Counted from the first letter of the stretch, positions 34,717 through 42,580 are shown. The stretch is DNA of 64,000 nucleotides from Lysobacter daejeonensis GH1-9 (GCF_000768355.1 NZ_AVPU01000001.1:62001-126000), one strand, 5' to 3'. Notes: generated by a model not told the origin, from the letters alone. Numbers and translations: made by a program.

Positions 34717-35015
34717 GGAGGCCGCCTCGACGAATATCAGGAGTTGAGGGGCGGGCGCCGTGCCGATAGCGAGGCATCCACCAACAATGGTCCAGCACCC
34801 GGCAGCGCAACGGCCACAAGCGCTACCGTCGACACAGCTTCGCCCTGCATGATGGCGTCGGGGTGAGCGGAGTGCCTGTCAATTGGGTCAAGCACGATCA
34901 TGCTCTCGTAATTGCTTTGGCTGCAATGCACCGAAGTTCACACCGTAATGGCGCTACCGCAGCGTGCCAGCGGGGAGCAAGCGTCCGGGCCGCGAGCCAG
35001 ACGCCGCTGTCGGAC
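34717..35015. other. Gene-poor gap of about 300 bp
   Basis: It separates the amidohydrolase gene from the second YcaC-like gene. It contains only the possible DoxX remnant described separately and presumably the amidohydrolase promoter; no terminator or RNA gene is obvious. Confidence 0.4.
34737..34850 (-). pseudogene. Possible DoxX C-terminal remnant
   Basis: A minus-strand frame ending at 34737 encodes VALVAVALPGAGPLLVDASLSARR near its end. This resembles the DoxX-type C-terminus LMLLGPGAYSMDAMLFGRR of the gene at 20173-20541. No N-terminal DoxX region is found upstream. It may be a relic; chance similarity cannot be excluded. Confidence 0.25.
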
Positions 35016-35669
35016 TCAGTGGCCTTCGGACGCGCCGAACATGCTCTTGGCGTATACGAGGCCCAGACCGTAGCCGCCGCCGTTGACCTTGGCTATGCCG
35101 GTGGTCAACTCGTAGGTATCGCCGCGTGCCCAGTCGCGCTGCAGCTCAAGCAGGTACTGCAAGCTGGTCATCGGCCGCGCACCCGCCTGGATCATGCGCT
35201 CCATGGCGCGCTCATGGGCCTCGTCGCTGACGTCACCGCACGCGTCAGCAATCACATAGACCTCGAAGCCCTGGTCCAGTGCCGACAATGCCGGGCCGAC
35301 GATGCACACGCTGGTCCACAGGCCGGCGAAGACGATACGCGACTTGCCAATCTGGTTGACCTTGTCGGTGATGCGGCCGTCTTCCCAGGTGTTCATGGTG
35401 GTTCGGTCGATCTTCTGTTCGCTCGGGAACGCTGCCGTGATTTCGTCGAAGATAGGGCCTGAGAAGCCCTTTTCGGCGACGGTCGTGAGGATGGTGGAGA
35501 CACCGAAGCCGGCCGCGGACTTGGCGACCAGCGCCGTATTGTTGCGAAGCAACACCGGGTCGATCGACTTGGTCGCGAAGGCCATCTGCGACTGGTGATC
35601 AATCAGGATCAGGGTGTGGTCCTTGGGGCTCAGCAGGGTCTTGCCGGGGGTTGGGGTAGCCTTGGCCAT
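35016..35669 (-). CDS. YcaC-like isochorismatase-family hydrolase, copy 2
   Basis: A 217-residue paralog of the gene at 24594-25250, with the same catalytic set: Asp in LILIDHQSQMAF, Lys in LTTVAEKGFSGPIFDEI and Cys in IVFAGLWTSVCIVGPALSAL, then ADACGDVSDEAHERAMERMIQAGARPMTSLQY. The two proteins align end to end without a visible gap and both end near SEGH/EGGH. ATG 35669 is the natural start. It is divergent from a LysR gene, and an inverted repeat lies between them, so LysR control is likely. Confidence 0.88.
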   Translation of the reverse strand: MAKATPTPGKTLLSPKDHTLILIDHQSQMAFATKSIDPVLLRNNTALVAKSAAGFGVSTILTTVAEKGFSGPIFDEITAAFPSEQKIDRTTMNTWEDGRITDKVNQIGKSRIVFAGLWTSVCIVGPALSALDQGFEVYVIADACGDVSDEAHERAMERMIQAGARPMTSLQYLLELQRDWARGDTYELTTGIAKVNGGGYGLGLVYAKSMFGASEGH

Positions 35670-35761
35670 GGGTCGTCTCCGTCTGGGCACCAGCAGGGTG
35701 CAGTTGGTGATGGGTAACGTAACCACCTTGCAAAACGGGGCATAGCCAAAACGAAGAGATT

Positions 35762-35786
35762 GACTGTCTCCAGAAGGGAGACAGTC
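35762..35786. promoter_or_regulatory. Perfect 10-bp inverted repeat between divergent isochorismatase and LysR genes
   Basis: GACTGTCTCC (35762-35771) and GGAGACAGTC (35777-35786) flank AGAAG. It is 93 bp from the isochorismatase start and 70 bp from the LysR start, a typical position for a shared operator. Confidence 0.55.
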
Positions 35787-35855
35787 CAACGGGTGTCCGC
35801 TGTAATTTTTATGTTAACTGTAACGTGGTGCCGGCCAAGACGAGGGGAGGGCAGC

Positions 35856-36764
35856 GTGGATCAGATTGAATGCATGCGCGCATTCGTGCTGGCAGTCGAG
35901 CTTGAAGGGTTATCCGCTGCGGCTCGGAGGTTGCAAGTACCTCGTGCAAAAGTAAGCAAGCAGATCCAGGCCTTGGAAAGTCGGCTTGGAGCACAGTTGC
36001 TAATGCGGACGACTCGGAAGCTGCACCTTACATCTCTGGGCGCCGACTACTTTGAGTCTGCGCGATCAGTTCTTGATGCACTCGATGACGCCGAACAGAG
36101 GCTTCAGGAAGGCGCGATGAGCCCGCGCGGTCTGGTGCGCGTCAATGCCCCAATGTCATTTGGAGTGAGAGTGCTTGGGCCGTTGCTGCCCAAGTTTCAC
36201 GAGCAATATCCAGATATTGAGCTTCAGTTGGTGCTCGCCGACCAACTGGTTGATCCCGTCCGGGACGGACTTGACGTGACGATTCGTGTGGCAAATCTCA
36301 CCGACTCATCGATGGCTGCCCGGATGATCATGCCGGCTCCCCGGGTTCTTGTGGCCTCGTCTGCCTTCCTTGGGAGGATGGGGGCGATTTCGACTCCAAA
36401 GGATCTTGAGAGCAGGCCTTTCCTGAATTACAGCTATCTCCAAGGTGGGACAACATTGCAACTGCGCAAAGACGACATCACGCAGAGGGTCGTGCTGTCT
36501 GGTCCCTTGTGTGCGAACAATGGAGACGTGCTCGCGCAGGCAGCTGAGGCCGGGGTAGGGGTTGCGTTGCTTCCCGAGTTCATCGTTCGAGAAGGCATCG
36601 AGGCAAAGCGCCTGGTGCACATCCTGCCGGACTGGCAGGCTCCATCAATCTCAGTGAATGCGCTCTTCTGCTCGACGCGGGAACTTCCGCAAAGGACGAG
36701 AGTTTTCATTGACTACCTGGTTCGTGAACTTGACCCGGACATCGGTGGAAGGCACAGGCAGTAG
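35856..36764 (+). CDS. LysR-family transcriptional regulator
   Basis: A 302-residue LysR-type regulator. The winged HTH is at the N-terminus (IECMRAFVLAVELEGLSAAARRLQVPRAKVSKQIQALESRLGAQLLMRTTRKLHLTSLGADYF). The substrate-binding domain follows (LVRVNAPMSFGVRVLGPLLPKFHEQYPDIELQLVLADQLVDPVRDGLDVTIRV), typical of the DsdC/AaeR-like subgroup. The start is GTG 35856 with GGGGAGG upstream; the longer frame includes the inverted repeat and was rejected. The divergent isochorismatase gene is the probable target. It is the last host gene before the prophage. Confidence 0.92.
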   Translation: MDQIECMRAFVLAVELEGLSAAARRLQVPRAKVSKQIQALESRLGAQLLMRTTRKLHLTSLGADYFESARSVLDALDDAEQRLQEGAMSPRGLVRVNAPMSFGVRVLGPLLPKFHEQYPDIELQLVLADQLVDPVRDGLDVTIRVANLTDSSMAARMIMPAPRVLVASSAFLGRMGAISTPKDLESRPFLNYSYLQGGTTLQLRKDDITQRVVLSGPLCANNGDVLAQAAEAGVGVALLPEFIVREGIEAKRLVHILPDWQAPSISVNALFCSTRELPQRTRVFIDYLVRELDPDIGGRHRQ

Positions 36765-36895
36765 GTTGCCAGCCTCCGTCAATGGAGACGGCACCAACGA
36801 GTTGCCTCGGCAATACGCGGTCGCGCGAAAGTTGAGTGCAGCGGGAGCGGTTCCGGCAGAACTTGCCGATTGGGGTACTAGGCTGGTATTCCATA
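36765..36895. other. Host gap before the dif site
   Basis: 131 bp between the LysR gene and the left attachment site. No gene, terminator or repeat is clear. Confidence 0.4.
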
Positions 36896-36923
36896 ACTTC
36901 GCATAATGCCTATTATGTTCTTG
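36896..36923. other. Left attachment site (attL): host XerC half-site of dif
   Basis: Reads ACTTCGCATAA - TGCCTA - TTATGTTCTTG. The left 11-bp arm is host dif, close to the known gammaproteobacterial XerC arm, and the right arm is phage sequence. The 15-bp core AATGCCTATTATGTT (36905-36919) is identical to that at 43959-43973. Confidence 0.88.
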
Positions 36924-36980
36924 TGGCGGTGGCTGCGAGACCTGGCGCGATCCTCGCGCGTACCCGCTCTAAGCTACTGA
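36920..36980 (+). other. Displaced 3' end of the phage repressor gene
   Basis: If the two cores are rejoined as in the circular phage, the frame of the repressor gene passes in phase through the core and continues here. It encodes FLWRWLRDLARSSRVPALSY and stops at TGA 36978-36980. In the prophage this segment is cut off from its gene by 7 kb. Confidence 0.8.
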
Positions 36981-37014
36981 TTCAAGGCGACTTTATCGCG
37001 TAGCTTTCGAGCTC

Positions 37015-37041
37015 AAAGCCCCGGCAAAGTCCGGGGCTTTT
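37015..37041 (+). terminator. Rho-independent terminator of the circular-form repressor gene
   Basis: AAAGCCCCGG (37015-37024), loop CAAAGT, and CCGGGGCTTTT (37031-37041). In the circular phage it lies 34 bp after the repressor stop codon; in the prophage it is stranded at the left end. Confidence 0.85.
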
Positions 37042-37062
37042 CAATGATCCGGGGGGATCCAG

Positions 37063-37302
37063 ATGCAATACGACTTCACCGAGGATTGGCACGGCTGGAA
37101 GCTGCGAGGCGGCTTCCTTGTCAGTCCAGACCGGCAACACCTGACCCGCGAACGGCTGGAAGGCCTGCTGTGGCGCGATGCCCAGGAGCTCCGACTGGCC
37201 GGGCTCAGATCCCGGCGCGAGGCGATGAAGCCGCGGCAGATGGTCCGCGTGGTCGTCGTCGAGCTCGACGAGATCCGGCAGCGCGGGAAGCTCGCCGGGT
37301 GA
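37063..37302 (+). CDS. Small phage protein, DUF3653-like
   Basis: A 79-residue basic protein with WHGWKLRGGFLVSPDRQHLTRERLEGLLWRDAQELRLAGLRSRREA, which resembles the DUF3653 family known from filamentous phages of Xanthomonas (recognition from memory). GGGGGG before the ATG can act as the ribosome binding site. It is on the plus strand, opposite to the structural genes, next after the repressor in the circular phage, and is convergent with zot. A regulatory role is possible but unproven. Confidence 0.6.
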   Translation: MQYDFTEDWHGWKLRGGFLVSPDRQHLTRERLEGLLWRDAQELRLAGLRSRREAMKPRQMVRVVVVELDEIRQRGKLAG

Positions 37303-37312
37303 TACGACAAGA

Positions 37313-37326
37313 GCCCCTGCAGGGGC
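37313..37326. terminator. Hairpin between convergent DUF3653-like and zot genes
   Basis: GCCCCTGCAGGGGC is a perfect 14-bp palindrome, followed on the plus strand by CCTGTTGGTTT. It is placed to end both convergent transcripts, although the T-tract is weak. Confidence 0.5.
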
Positions 37327-37353
37327 CCTGTTGGTTTACTGCAGTAAAGGCGG

Positions 37354-38598
37354 TCACCGGGGGGCGGAAGATGACGTGCCAGCCCCGAAACCGCCGTAAC
37401 CGTTCACCTGCCCCGCGCTGATCGCTACACCAGAAGAAACGGCCGTTCCGGCCATAGCCGTGGGGGCGCTGCCCCCACCCCCCGGACGCTCTCCAATTAC
37501 ACCGTAGCGCATGCCACCGACCTCGCCTTGAACCTGATGTTGCGTTGGACTCTTGAACGGGTTGTAGACCGGGCCATTGCGCGCCATAGAGCGACAATTC
37601 TGCTCGGACGTAATGTTGAGCGTGCCCTGTTCGGTAAGGCATCGACACGAGGCGTCTCGAAACTCACCGTTCGCGTCCAAGCCGGCGGCAGACGACATAC
37701 AGGCAACCATGGGCTCCGCAAGCGGCTCACGGTTGACAAGGGCCGGCATTGTCCAGGGCGCGCCGTCGATCAGCGGCGTGTATCGCGCAATGTAGCCTTC
37801 AGCCGTCGTGATAACCGGCGCATCACCCTTGTTGTCCGCTTGTGCGCTGGCTGCGCTCGGCGCTTCCACGGCTCGCGCCGTGGCGCTCGCCTGCGCTTCG
37901 CCAGCTTGTGCTGTGCCTAATCGATCATAGATCCGCCAGCCGACGAAGCCGAACAGAAGCGCCGCAACACCCAGCATCGCGACGGCGCGCTTGAACTGGC
38001 TTTTCACCTTCCGCTCAACCGTGTGGACCTCAGCGGACTTGTAAAGGTCGAAAACCTCTTTTGGATACACCCACGTCTCGCTGTCCTCACGTTCTAAAGC
38101 GGTATGGCTGCGCACGTTGTCAATGACCGCGCCGGTCCGCCGATAGACCTTGCAGGACTGCTTTCCGCCCTCGCGCACCAGATGCTCGTGCATACCAACG
38201 AGCGCACGCAGATTGAGATGCAGCAACGCCGGGTGCTGCGTAATGACAATGAGGCGAATGCCCTGATGGCGAATGGTTTCCATCGCCTGAATATTGCGGG
38301 GCACGACCTTGACCGCCTTGCCGGTAGCTTCATCGGTTTCCAACTCGTAACTACCTGCGCGCCAGAACTTCTGGCCTTCGTCAACGATCAGGACCGCACC
38401 GGCCGGCAATTCTTCCCACTTGGTGGGATCGGGAAAATCGACCACCCCGGGAATGTTCAAGCCGTTGACGTTAGAGGCGAAAACGAGCTCGCCGGCCTTG
38501 ACGGCCTTATCCGCGTACCAGACACCACGCAGCGTTTTCCCGCTGCCAGGCACCGCCGTGATCAGCGTAATGGAGGAGGTTTTGCCGATGGCACTCAT
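37354..38598 (-). CDS. zot: Zot/pI-like assembly ATPase
   Basis: A 414-residue inner-membrane ATPase for filamentous phage assembly (pI of M13; Zot family). The P-loop PGSGKT is at residues 17-22 and Walker B AVLIVDEGQ at 68-76, followed by the family's F-W-R and later GIRLIVITQHPALLHLNLRALVGMHEHLVR. One membrane helix spans about 205-222 (AVAMLGVAALLFGFVG), and the rest is periplasmic. The name zot reflects homology, not toxin activity. Its start overlaps the pVI-like stop (ATGA). Confidence 0.95.
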   Translation of the reverse strand: MSAIGKTSSITLITAVPGSGKTLRGVWYADKAVKAGELVFASNVNGLNIPGVVDFPDPTKWEELPAGAVLIVDEGQKFWRAGSYELETDEATGKAVKVVPRNIQAMETIRHQGIRLIVITQHPALLHLNLRALVGMHEHLVREGGKQSCKVYRRTGAVIDNVRSHTALEREDSETWVYPKEVFDLYKSAEVHTVERKVKSQFKRAVAMLGVAALLFGFVGWRIYDRLGTAQAGEAQASATARAVEAPSAASAQADNKGDAPVITTAEGYIARYTPLIDGAPWTMPALVNREPLAEPMVACMSSAAGLDANGEFRDASCRCLTEQGTLNITSEQNCRSMARNGPVYNPFKSPTQHQVQGEVGGMRYGVIGERPGGGGSAPTAMAGTAVSSGVAISAGQVNGYGGFGAGTSSSAPR

Positions 38599-38888
38599 GC
38601 GGGAGCCTTAGCGAAAAAGACTTTCTTGGCACCGATCAGCGTCGATGCGGAAAGCATGATGGAAAGGGCCTTGGTCACGCCAAACGCGCCGAACCAACAA
38701 AGATACTGATTCGGGATCATCGACCAAGCAGTAATTGCACTATCGACCAAAGGTTGAATGGCAAATTCATTGGTCGCGATCACAAGGCCAAGACGGCCGA
38801 GGAAGCCGGCAAAAATAAACGCGGACTTGGCAAGGAGAAAGCGTGTAATCCACGGCGCGAGGGCCGCCAAGAGTGGCGCGAATGGCAT
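38595..38888 (-). CDS. pVI-like minor coat protein (DUF2523-type)
   Basis: A 97-residue hydrophobic protein with three membrane segments (residues 8-25, 28-45 and 62-85). Its position between the adsorption protein and Zot is that of gene VI in inoviruses; the size and helix pattern match DUF2523 proteins. pVI caps the virion end with pIII. Its stop overlaps the zot start by four bases, and 3 bp separate it from the upstream gene. Confidence 0.8.
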   Translation of the reverse strand: MPFAPLLAALAPWITRFLLAKSAFIFAGFLGRLGLVIATNEFAIQPLVDSAITAWSMIPNQYLCWFGAFGVTKALSIMLSASTLIGAKKVFFAKAPA

Positions 38889-38891
38889 GAC

Positions 38892-40433
38892 TTAGGCCCC
38901 GAGTTGGCGAGCAATCCACATGTAAGCCATAGCGACGATCAGCATTTTGATCATGGCCATGACCGTCCAGAACTCTGGCGGAAAATCGATAGATTGGCCG
39001 GCAAGCGTGAACGTCAAATCGCACTGCCCCGACGAAGCACCAAGCAGATTTTCGTTAATTTGACCGCGATCCACGCTCAAGTGTATGTCGCTCAAATTCA
39101 GGCCCTCAGTGCCGTCAGGCTGCGCGGCAATATCTGCAAGCGCCTGATTGTCGGCAGTAAAACGTTGCTCATAGTCGCAACGTTCCTTCCGTTTCTCCAT
39201 AGCGAGCGAACACAGGATTTCATCACCGGAGCACTGAAAAAGCGCCTCACAGTCCCCTGCCCCACTCGACTTGTGCGCCTCGCCCTGGCACCGGGTTTTC
39301 CACGTCTGAAGCGCGATAGAGCCCAAAATAGGGTCGCCGGTAGCGACAGGCGGGGCATCGCAAGAAACGCCACCAGCCAAGCCGTTTTCCTGACCACCTT
39401 CCTGCCCAGAGCCATCACCGGATGAACTCTCACCCTGATTGGTAGGCCCGGCGTTAGTGCCGTTCACCGTGGTGTAATTGGTCGTGGTGGTCGTCGTTGT
39501 TGAGTTATTGGTCGTCGTCGTGGTCTTGACCGAATCGCCCTGTTTTTGCAGCGTGTCGCCGTTTGGCAAACTAAGACTTGGCGGGATCTCGGTCGGGCCG
39601 GCGTTCTTTTTCTGCATGACCGGACCATCCGTTTTTTCGCCGGTCTCACCCGGCTTCCAGCAGAACTGCCGGCCATTGCTCGCGCTGGCACAGTGCTGGC
39701 CGTCAGGCTTCTTACACATGGTGAAGGTGCCGACCTGCTGGCATTCCTGCTTCGGAATGTCATTGTTCTTTTCTGGCGTATCCCAATTGGGATCAATCGG
39801 CACAGCGCCACACGGATCGCCGGTGTACTCCATGACGCCGCGATAAACCGTCTTGGTAGTGCCGTCTGAAATGCTCTGATTGGTCTCGGTCTCAAAACCG
39901 GGCTGCATGGCGAACTTGCAGCCAGCAACGCAGCGTTCAGTTGTCAATGAGGGCCTAGGCAGCATCCGGTTAGCGCCAAGATCAGCATTGCGAGCGAGAC
40001 ACTCCTGCGCGCTAAAGCAAGTATTGGTCGAATCGTTCCAACTAGAGCCCGCAGGACACTCGACGCTCCACTGCGCGTTGATGTACTGGTTGCCGTAGTT
40101 GACGGTTCCACCACCATAGGACGAAGACTTGCACGAATAGACGCCGCGAACGACGTTCGCTGATTGGAGGCTATAACTGGTAAACGTCGCCGTCCACGAC
40201 CAGGTGGCGTTGTAGGACTGACACATTTGCTGCGCGGTTTGCCCGTCCGCACGAGTGCCCGCCGACGCCTTGGAATACGCCTCGCTCCGGTACTCGCAAT
40301 TCCACGTCAACCCGGAGGGCGTGCACGCGGCTTCAGCGCGGCCGATGCCACAAAACCCGAGCAGAGCCGCCACGACGACGAACGCAATGCGCCGCGCGAA
40401 TGCATGGGCGAAGATGCGAGCAAGCCAGCGCAT
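38892..40433 (-). CDS. pIII-like adsorption protein
   Basis: A 513-residue minor coat protein. It has a long signal peptide (RRIAFVVVAALLGFCGIGRAEA), a Cys-rich N-terminal region (ACTPSGLTWNCEY, CSASNGRQFCW and others), a Thr/Asn-rich linker (KTTTTTNNSTTTTTTT and the following NY segment at about 310-340), a Gly/Glu-rich stretch, a C-terminal domain and a final membrane anchor (FWTVMAMIKMLIVAMAYMWIA). This is the layout of phage pIII, which binds the pilus and coreceptor. The start was set at ATG 40433, whose A is shared with the stop of the 27-residue gene upstream. Confidence 0.88.
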   Translation of the reverse strand: MRWLARIFAHAFARRIAFVVVAALLGFCGIGRAEAACTPSGLTWNCEYRSEAYSKASAGTRADGQTAQQMCQSYNATWSWTATFTSYSLQSANVVRGVYSCKSSSYGGGTVNYGNQYINAQWSVECPAGSSWNDSTNTCFSAQECLARNADLGANRMLPRPSLTTERCVAGCKFAMQPGFETETNQSISDGTTKTVYRGVMEYTGDPCGAVPIDPNWDTPEKNNDIPKQECQQVGTFTMCKKPDGQHCASASNGRQFCWKPGETGEKTDGPVMQKKNAGPTEIPPSLSLPNGDTLQKQGDSVKTTTTTNNSTTTTTTTNYTTVNGTNAGPTNQGESSSGDGSGQEGGQENGLAGGVSCDAPPVATGDPILGSIALQTWKTRCQGEAHKSSGAGDCEALFQCSGDEILCSLAMEKRKERCDYEQRFTADNQALADIAAQPDGTEGLNLSDIHLSVDRGQINENLLGASSGQCDLTFTLAGQSIDFPPEFWTVMAMIKMLIVAMAYMWIARQLGA

Positions 40434-40516
40434 CAGTCCCAACCCGTGCAGACGATGCAACTGGCCAGCATGTACCACACCAACAAGATCGTGCCGTGAA
40501 GCTGCTCGAAACTCAT
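40433..40516 (-). CDS. 27-residue single-pass phage membrane protein
   Basis: A very short gene encoding MSFEQLHGTILLVWYMLASC plus IVCTGWD. It has one membrane helix and two Cys. GGAG lies 9 nt before the ATG, and its stop overlaps the pIII start (TGATG), so the two are translationally coupled. Its size and position after the central terminator recall pVII/pIX-type virion-tip proteins. It is too short for standard gene callers. Confidence 0.7.
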   Translation of the reverse strand: MSFEQLHGTILLVWYMLASCIVCTGWD

Positions 40517-40530
40517 GGCCCTCACTCCGA

Positions 40531-40555
40531 GAAAATGGGGGCGTAGTACGCCCCC
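40531..40555 (-). terminator. Central terminator of the phage genome
   Basis: GGGGGCG (40537-40543) pairs with CGCCCCC (40549-40555) around TAGTA, and on the minus strand it is followed by ATTTTC. It lies directly after the major coat gene and before the pIII block, as in M13-like phages, where it lets coat mRNA exceed downstream mRNA. Confidence 0.85.
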
Positions 40556-40580
40556 GTGGTGACGCAAGAAATACCGGGTG

Positions 40581-40772
40581 TTACGGGTTCAGCAGCTTGC
40601 CGCCGCGCTTGGCCCACAGAACGACCGCGAAGCCGACGATGACCAACAGCACTTCGGTCTTGTAGGCGGTGAACGACGCGATGATGTCGGTGCTTTCACC
40701 GGCAGCGAACGCGAACGGCGAGAACATCGCGAGCGACAGGGCCAGCAGGCCCATCTTGGTCTTCTGGAACAT
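40581..40772 (-). CDS. Major coat protein pVIII-like
   Basis: A 63-residue precursor. The signal peptide MFQKTKMGLLALSLAMFSPF plus AFA is cut after residue 23 to give a 40-residue mature coat: acidic N-terminus (AGESTDII), hydrophobic core (EVLLVIVGFAVVLWA) and basic C-terminus (KRGGKLLNP). That charge order is diagnostic of filamentous phage coats, whose C-terminus faces the DNA. GAGAGGA precedes the ATG. Confidence 0.95.
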   Translation of the reverse strand: MFQKTKMGLLALSLAMFSPFAFAAGESTDIIASFTAYKTEVLLVIVGFAVVLWAKRGGKLLNP

Positions 40773-40776
40773 GGTG

Positions 40777-40974
40777 TTAATCCTCTCTGGGTGGTTTGAA
40801 TCCGTGCTTCACGAATGCGATCACGGCCAGGCTGCCTAAGAACAACCATCCGATTTCGTTGGCCTGGGCAACGGTCGGAAGCAGGTCGGCGACACTCGGC
40901 TGCTCGACCCATGCCTGCTGAGCGCATGAACCATCCGCAGCAGGCACAGCGTCGAGACAAACGAGCACGCGCAT
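40777..40974 (-). CDS. Small phage membrane protein
   Basis: A 65-residue protein with Cys residues near the N-terminus (MRVLVCLDAVPAADGSCAQQAW) and one membrane helix (IGWLFLGSLAVIAFV) followed by basic residues. It sits between SSB and the major coat gene, the place of gene VII/IX-like minor coat proteins in inoviruses. It is co-directional with tight spacing on both sides (3-4 bp). The exact role is inferred from position. Confidence 0.75.
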   Translation of the reverse strand: MRVLVCLDAVPAADGSCAQQAWVEQPSVADLLPTVAQANEIGWLFLGSLAVIAFVKHGFKPPRED

Positions 40975-40977
40975 GGG

Positions 40978-41271
40978 TTACGCCTTGGAGCCGGGGAGCA
41001 GCGCTTCGAGAACGCTGAACTTACTGAAGAAGTGCGCGCCCTTGTTCACCTGAAGCATCTTCTCGATGGCAAGGCGGTAGCGGCCCGGCGGGTACGGCGG
41101 CTGGCCTTCCTCAAGCCGAACGTCGTACGGGTAAATGAACCCGTTCGACTGCAAGCGGGCTTCCTGCGTGCGCTTGGTCCACGCCACATCGTCGCCGTCA
41201 TCATTCTTGAAGTTGCCGCCCCGAGTTTTCACTTCACCGGGAACCACTTCTACAATCACGTCACGTTCCAT
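40978..41271 (-). CDS. Phage single-stranded DNA-binding protein, pV-like
   Basis: A 97-residue protein of the filamentous-phage pV/SSB type: an OB-like strand pattern, GEVKTRGGNFKNDDGDDVAWTKRTQEARLQSNGFIYPYDVRLEEGQPPYPPGRY, and a basic, aromatic-rich core. pV coats the plus strand before export and restrains Rep. It starts within the last codons of the Rep gene (11-bp overlap), which supports coupling of the two. Confidence 0.88.
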   Translation of the reverse strand: MERDVIVEVVPGEVKTRGGNFKNDDGDDVAWTKRTQEARLQSNGFIYPYDVRLEEGQPPYPPGRYRLAIEKMLQVNKGAHFFSKFSVLEALLPGSKA

Positions 41272-42580
41272 TTCCGTTTTCCTCTGTTGAATCGGGGCAT
41301 TGCGAAGTCCCGGCTACGTCCGCCCACGTAAGACGCCCGGCTTTCATCCACCGGGGCACACCGTCCCGGCCAAACGTTTCAATCAGGTCGCAAAACGACT
41401 CCCGGTCCGGAGCCATTTGCATCAATGCATAGACGGTCGTGCCGTACTGGCGCTTGACGTGGCGGCGCACGCTCTTAAGCGTGGCCTTGCTCACTTCGTT
41501 AGCCACGGCGAGGCGCTGCAAGCAGCTGGACACGAAGTCCAGCGCAGCGAAGGCACCACGCATGTACGCAATCGGGTCCGTAAGCACATCCAAGGCGATC
41601 CGGCGACGCTTGGAGCTGCGCATCTGAACTTCCCAGCGGACCCACGGTGACTCCTGATCACCCGCCTTCTTGCCCTTCTCGTACACGCGCAGCTGCCGTT
41701 CGCTGCTGCTGTGACCGACGTAGAACGAAGAACCGCCGCCGTGACTTTTCTCGAATGCCTGGTACTTCGGCCGATGCAGTTCGCCGCCGAAGCGGTAGTC
41801 AAATTCGCCGATCTCGTACATGCAACGCGCCATCGCTAGGTTGCGGTGGCCGTCGAAGTCGTCGAAGGCAATGTCTACGCGAGTGAGCAGCCCACCAACG
41901 CGTGTCAGCTTCGCTGACAGCGCGCACCACGGCTCCGCGTGGTCTGCGCTCGCGTTGCCGCGCTGCTCCACGATTGAGCATCCAAGGCCCGTCAACTCGA
42001 AGCGCAGCGAGGGACGACCGCCCTTGCGCTCGGCCATGCAGCCGCCGAGTTCGATCATCCCAGCAGGTTCGCCCCACACGTTGGTGACCATCCAGCGGAA
42101 CGCGTAGAACGCACCGCCAGCAGCGTCGGCGGCAAGCACCAAGCCGGAATCAGCGAAAAGGTAGGAGAACGCGCGGTGCGCAATGTCCAGGCACGTGGCA
42201 TCGGGCGGGATGAACTGAGCACGCTTGCCGACCACCAATTCGCCATTGGCGTCCGCGTCGGACTTGGGGCGAGGCCCAAAGCCGCGAAGGTGTGCGGCGA
42301 GGTCGTCAAAGCCCATGCGGGGCTGTTCGTCGCCAAGGATGTTCCGGACAGTGCCGCCCCACCCTACCTCGCGCAGCAGGTCCCACAGATCGACGGAGCC
42401 GGAGACCCAGTCGAGGCCCGCCCACGTGCGGGTTTCCGCCGTCCGGCTGTTTTCCAAGAGCGAGGCTTCAAAGCGCGGAGCAGAGCTTTCGGCCCCTGAG
42501 TGGCCCCCGCGATCTGAACCTGAACGAGTGACTCCCCTGTTAGACGAGGGGAGTCCGTTCAGCTTGCCGCCGTCAGCCAT
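41261..42580 (-). CDS. Phage replication initiation protein, pII/Rep-like
   Basis: A 439-residue rolling-circle replication initiator of the Rep_trans/phage replication initiation family. Recognised segments are GLDWVSGSVDLWDLL near the N-terminus, VDIAFDDFDGHRNLAMA, SSFYVGHSSSERQLRVYEKGKKAG and SPWVRWEVQMRSSKRRRIALDVL, the last two containing candidate catalytic Tyr and basic residues. The start is ATG 42580 with a GGGGG run 7 nt before it, not the in-frame TTG at 42586. It should nick the plus-strand origin of the double-stranded form. Confidence 0.9.
   Translation of the reverse strand: MADGGKLNGLPSSNRGVTRSGSDRGGHSGAESSAPRFEASLLENSRTAETRTWAGLDWVSGSVDLWDLLREVGWGGTVRNILGDEQPRMGFDDLAAHLRGFGPRPKSDADANGELVVGKRAQFIPPDATCLDIAHRAFSYLFADSGLVLAADAAGGAFYAFRWMVTNVWGEPAGMIELGGCMAERKGGRPSLRFELTGLGCSIVEQRGNASADHAEPWCALSAKLTRVGGLLTRVDIAFDDFDGHRNLAMARCMYEIGEFDYRFGGELHRPKYQAFEKSHGGGSSFYVGHSSSERQLRVYEKGKKAGDQESPWVRWEVQMRSSKRRRIALDVLTDPIAYMRGAFAALDFVSSCLQRLAVANEVSKATLKSVRRHVKRQYGTTVYALMQMAPDRESFCDLIETFGRDGVPRWMKAGRLTWADVAGTSQCPDSTEENGNGT

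Noticed and set aside
39478..39540. GTCGTGGTGGTCGTC-like triplet repeat in the phage
   Set aside because: Not a microsatellite of its own: it encodes the Thr/Asn-rich linker of the pIII-like protein on the minus strand.
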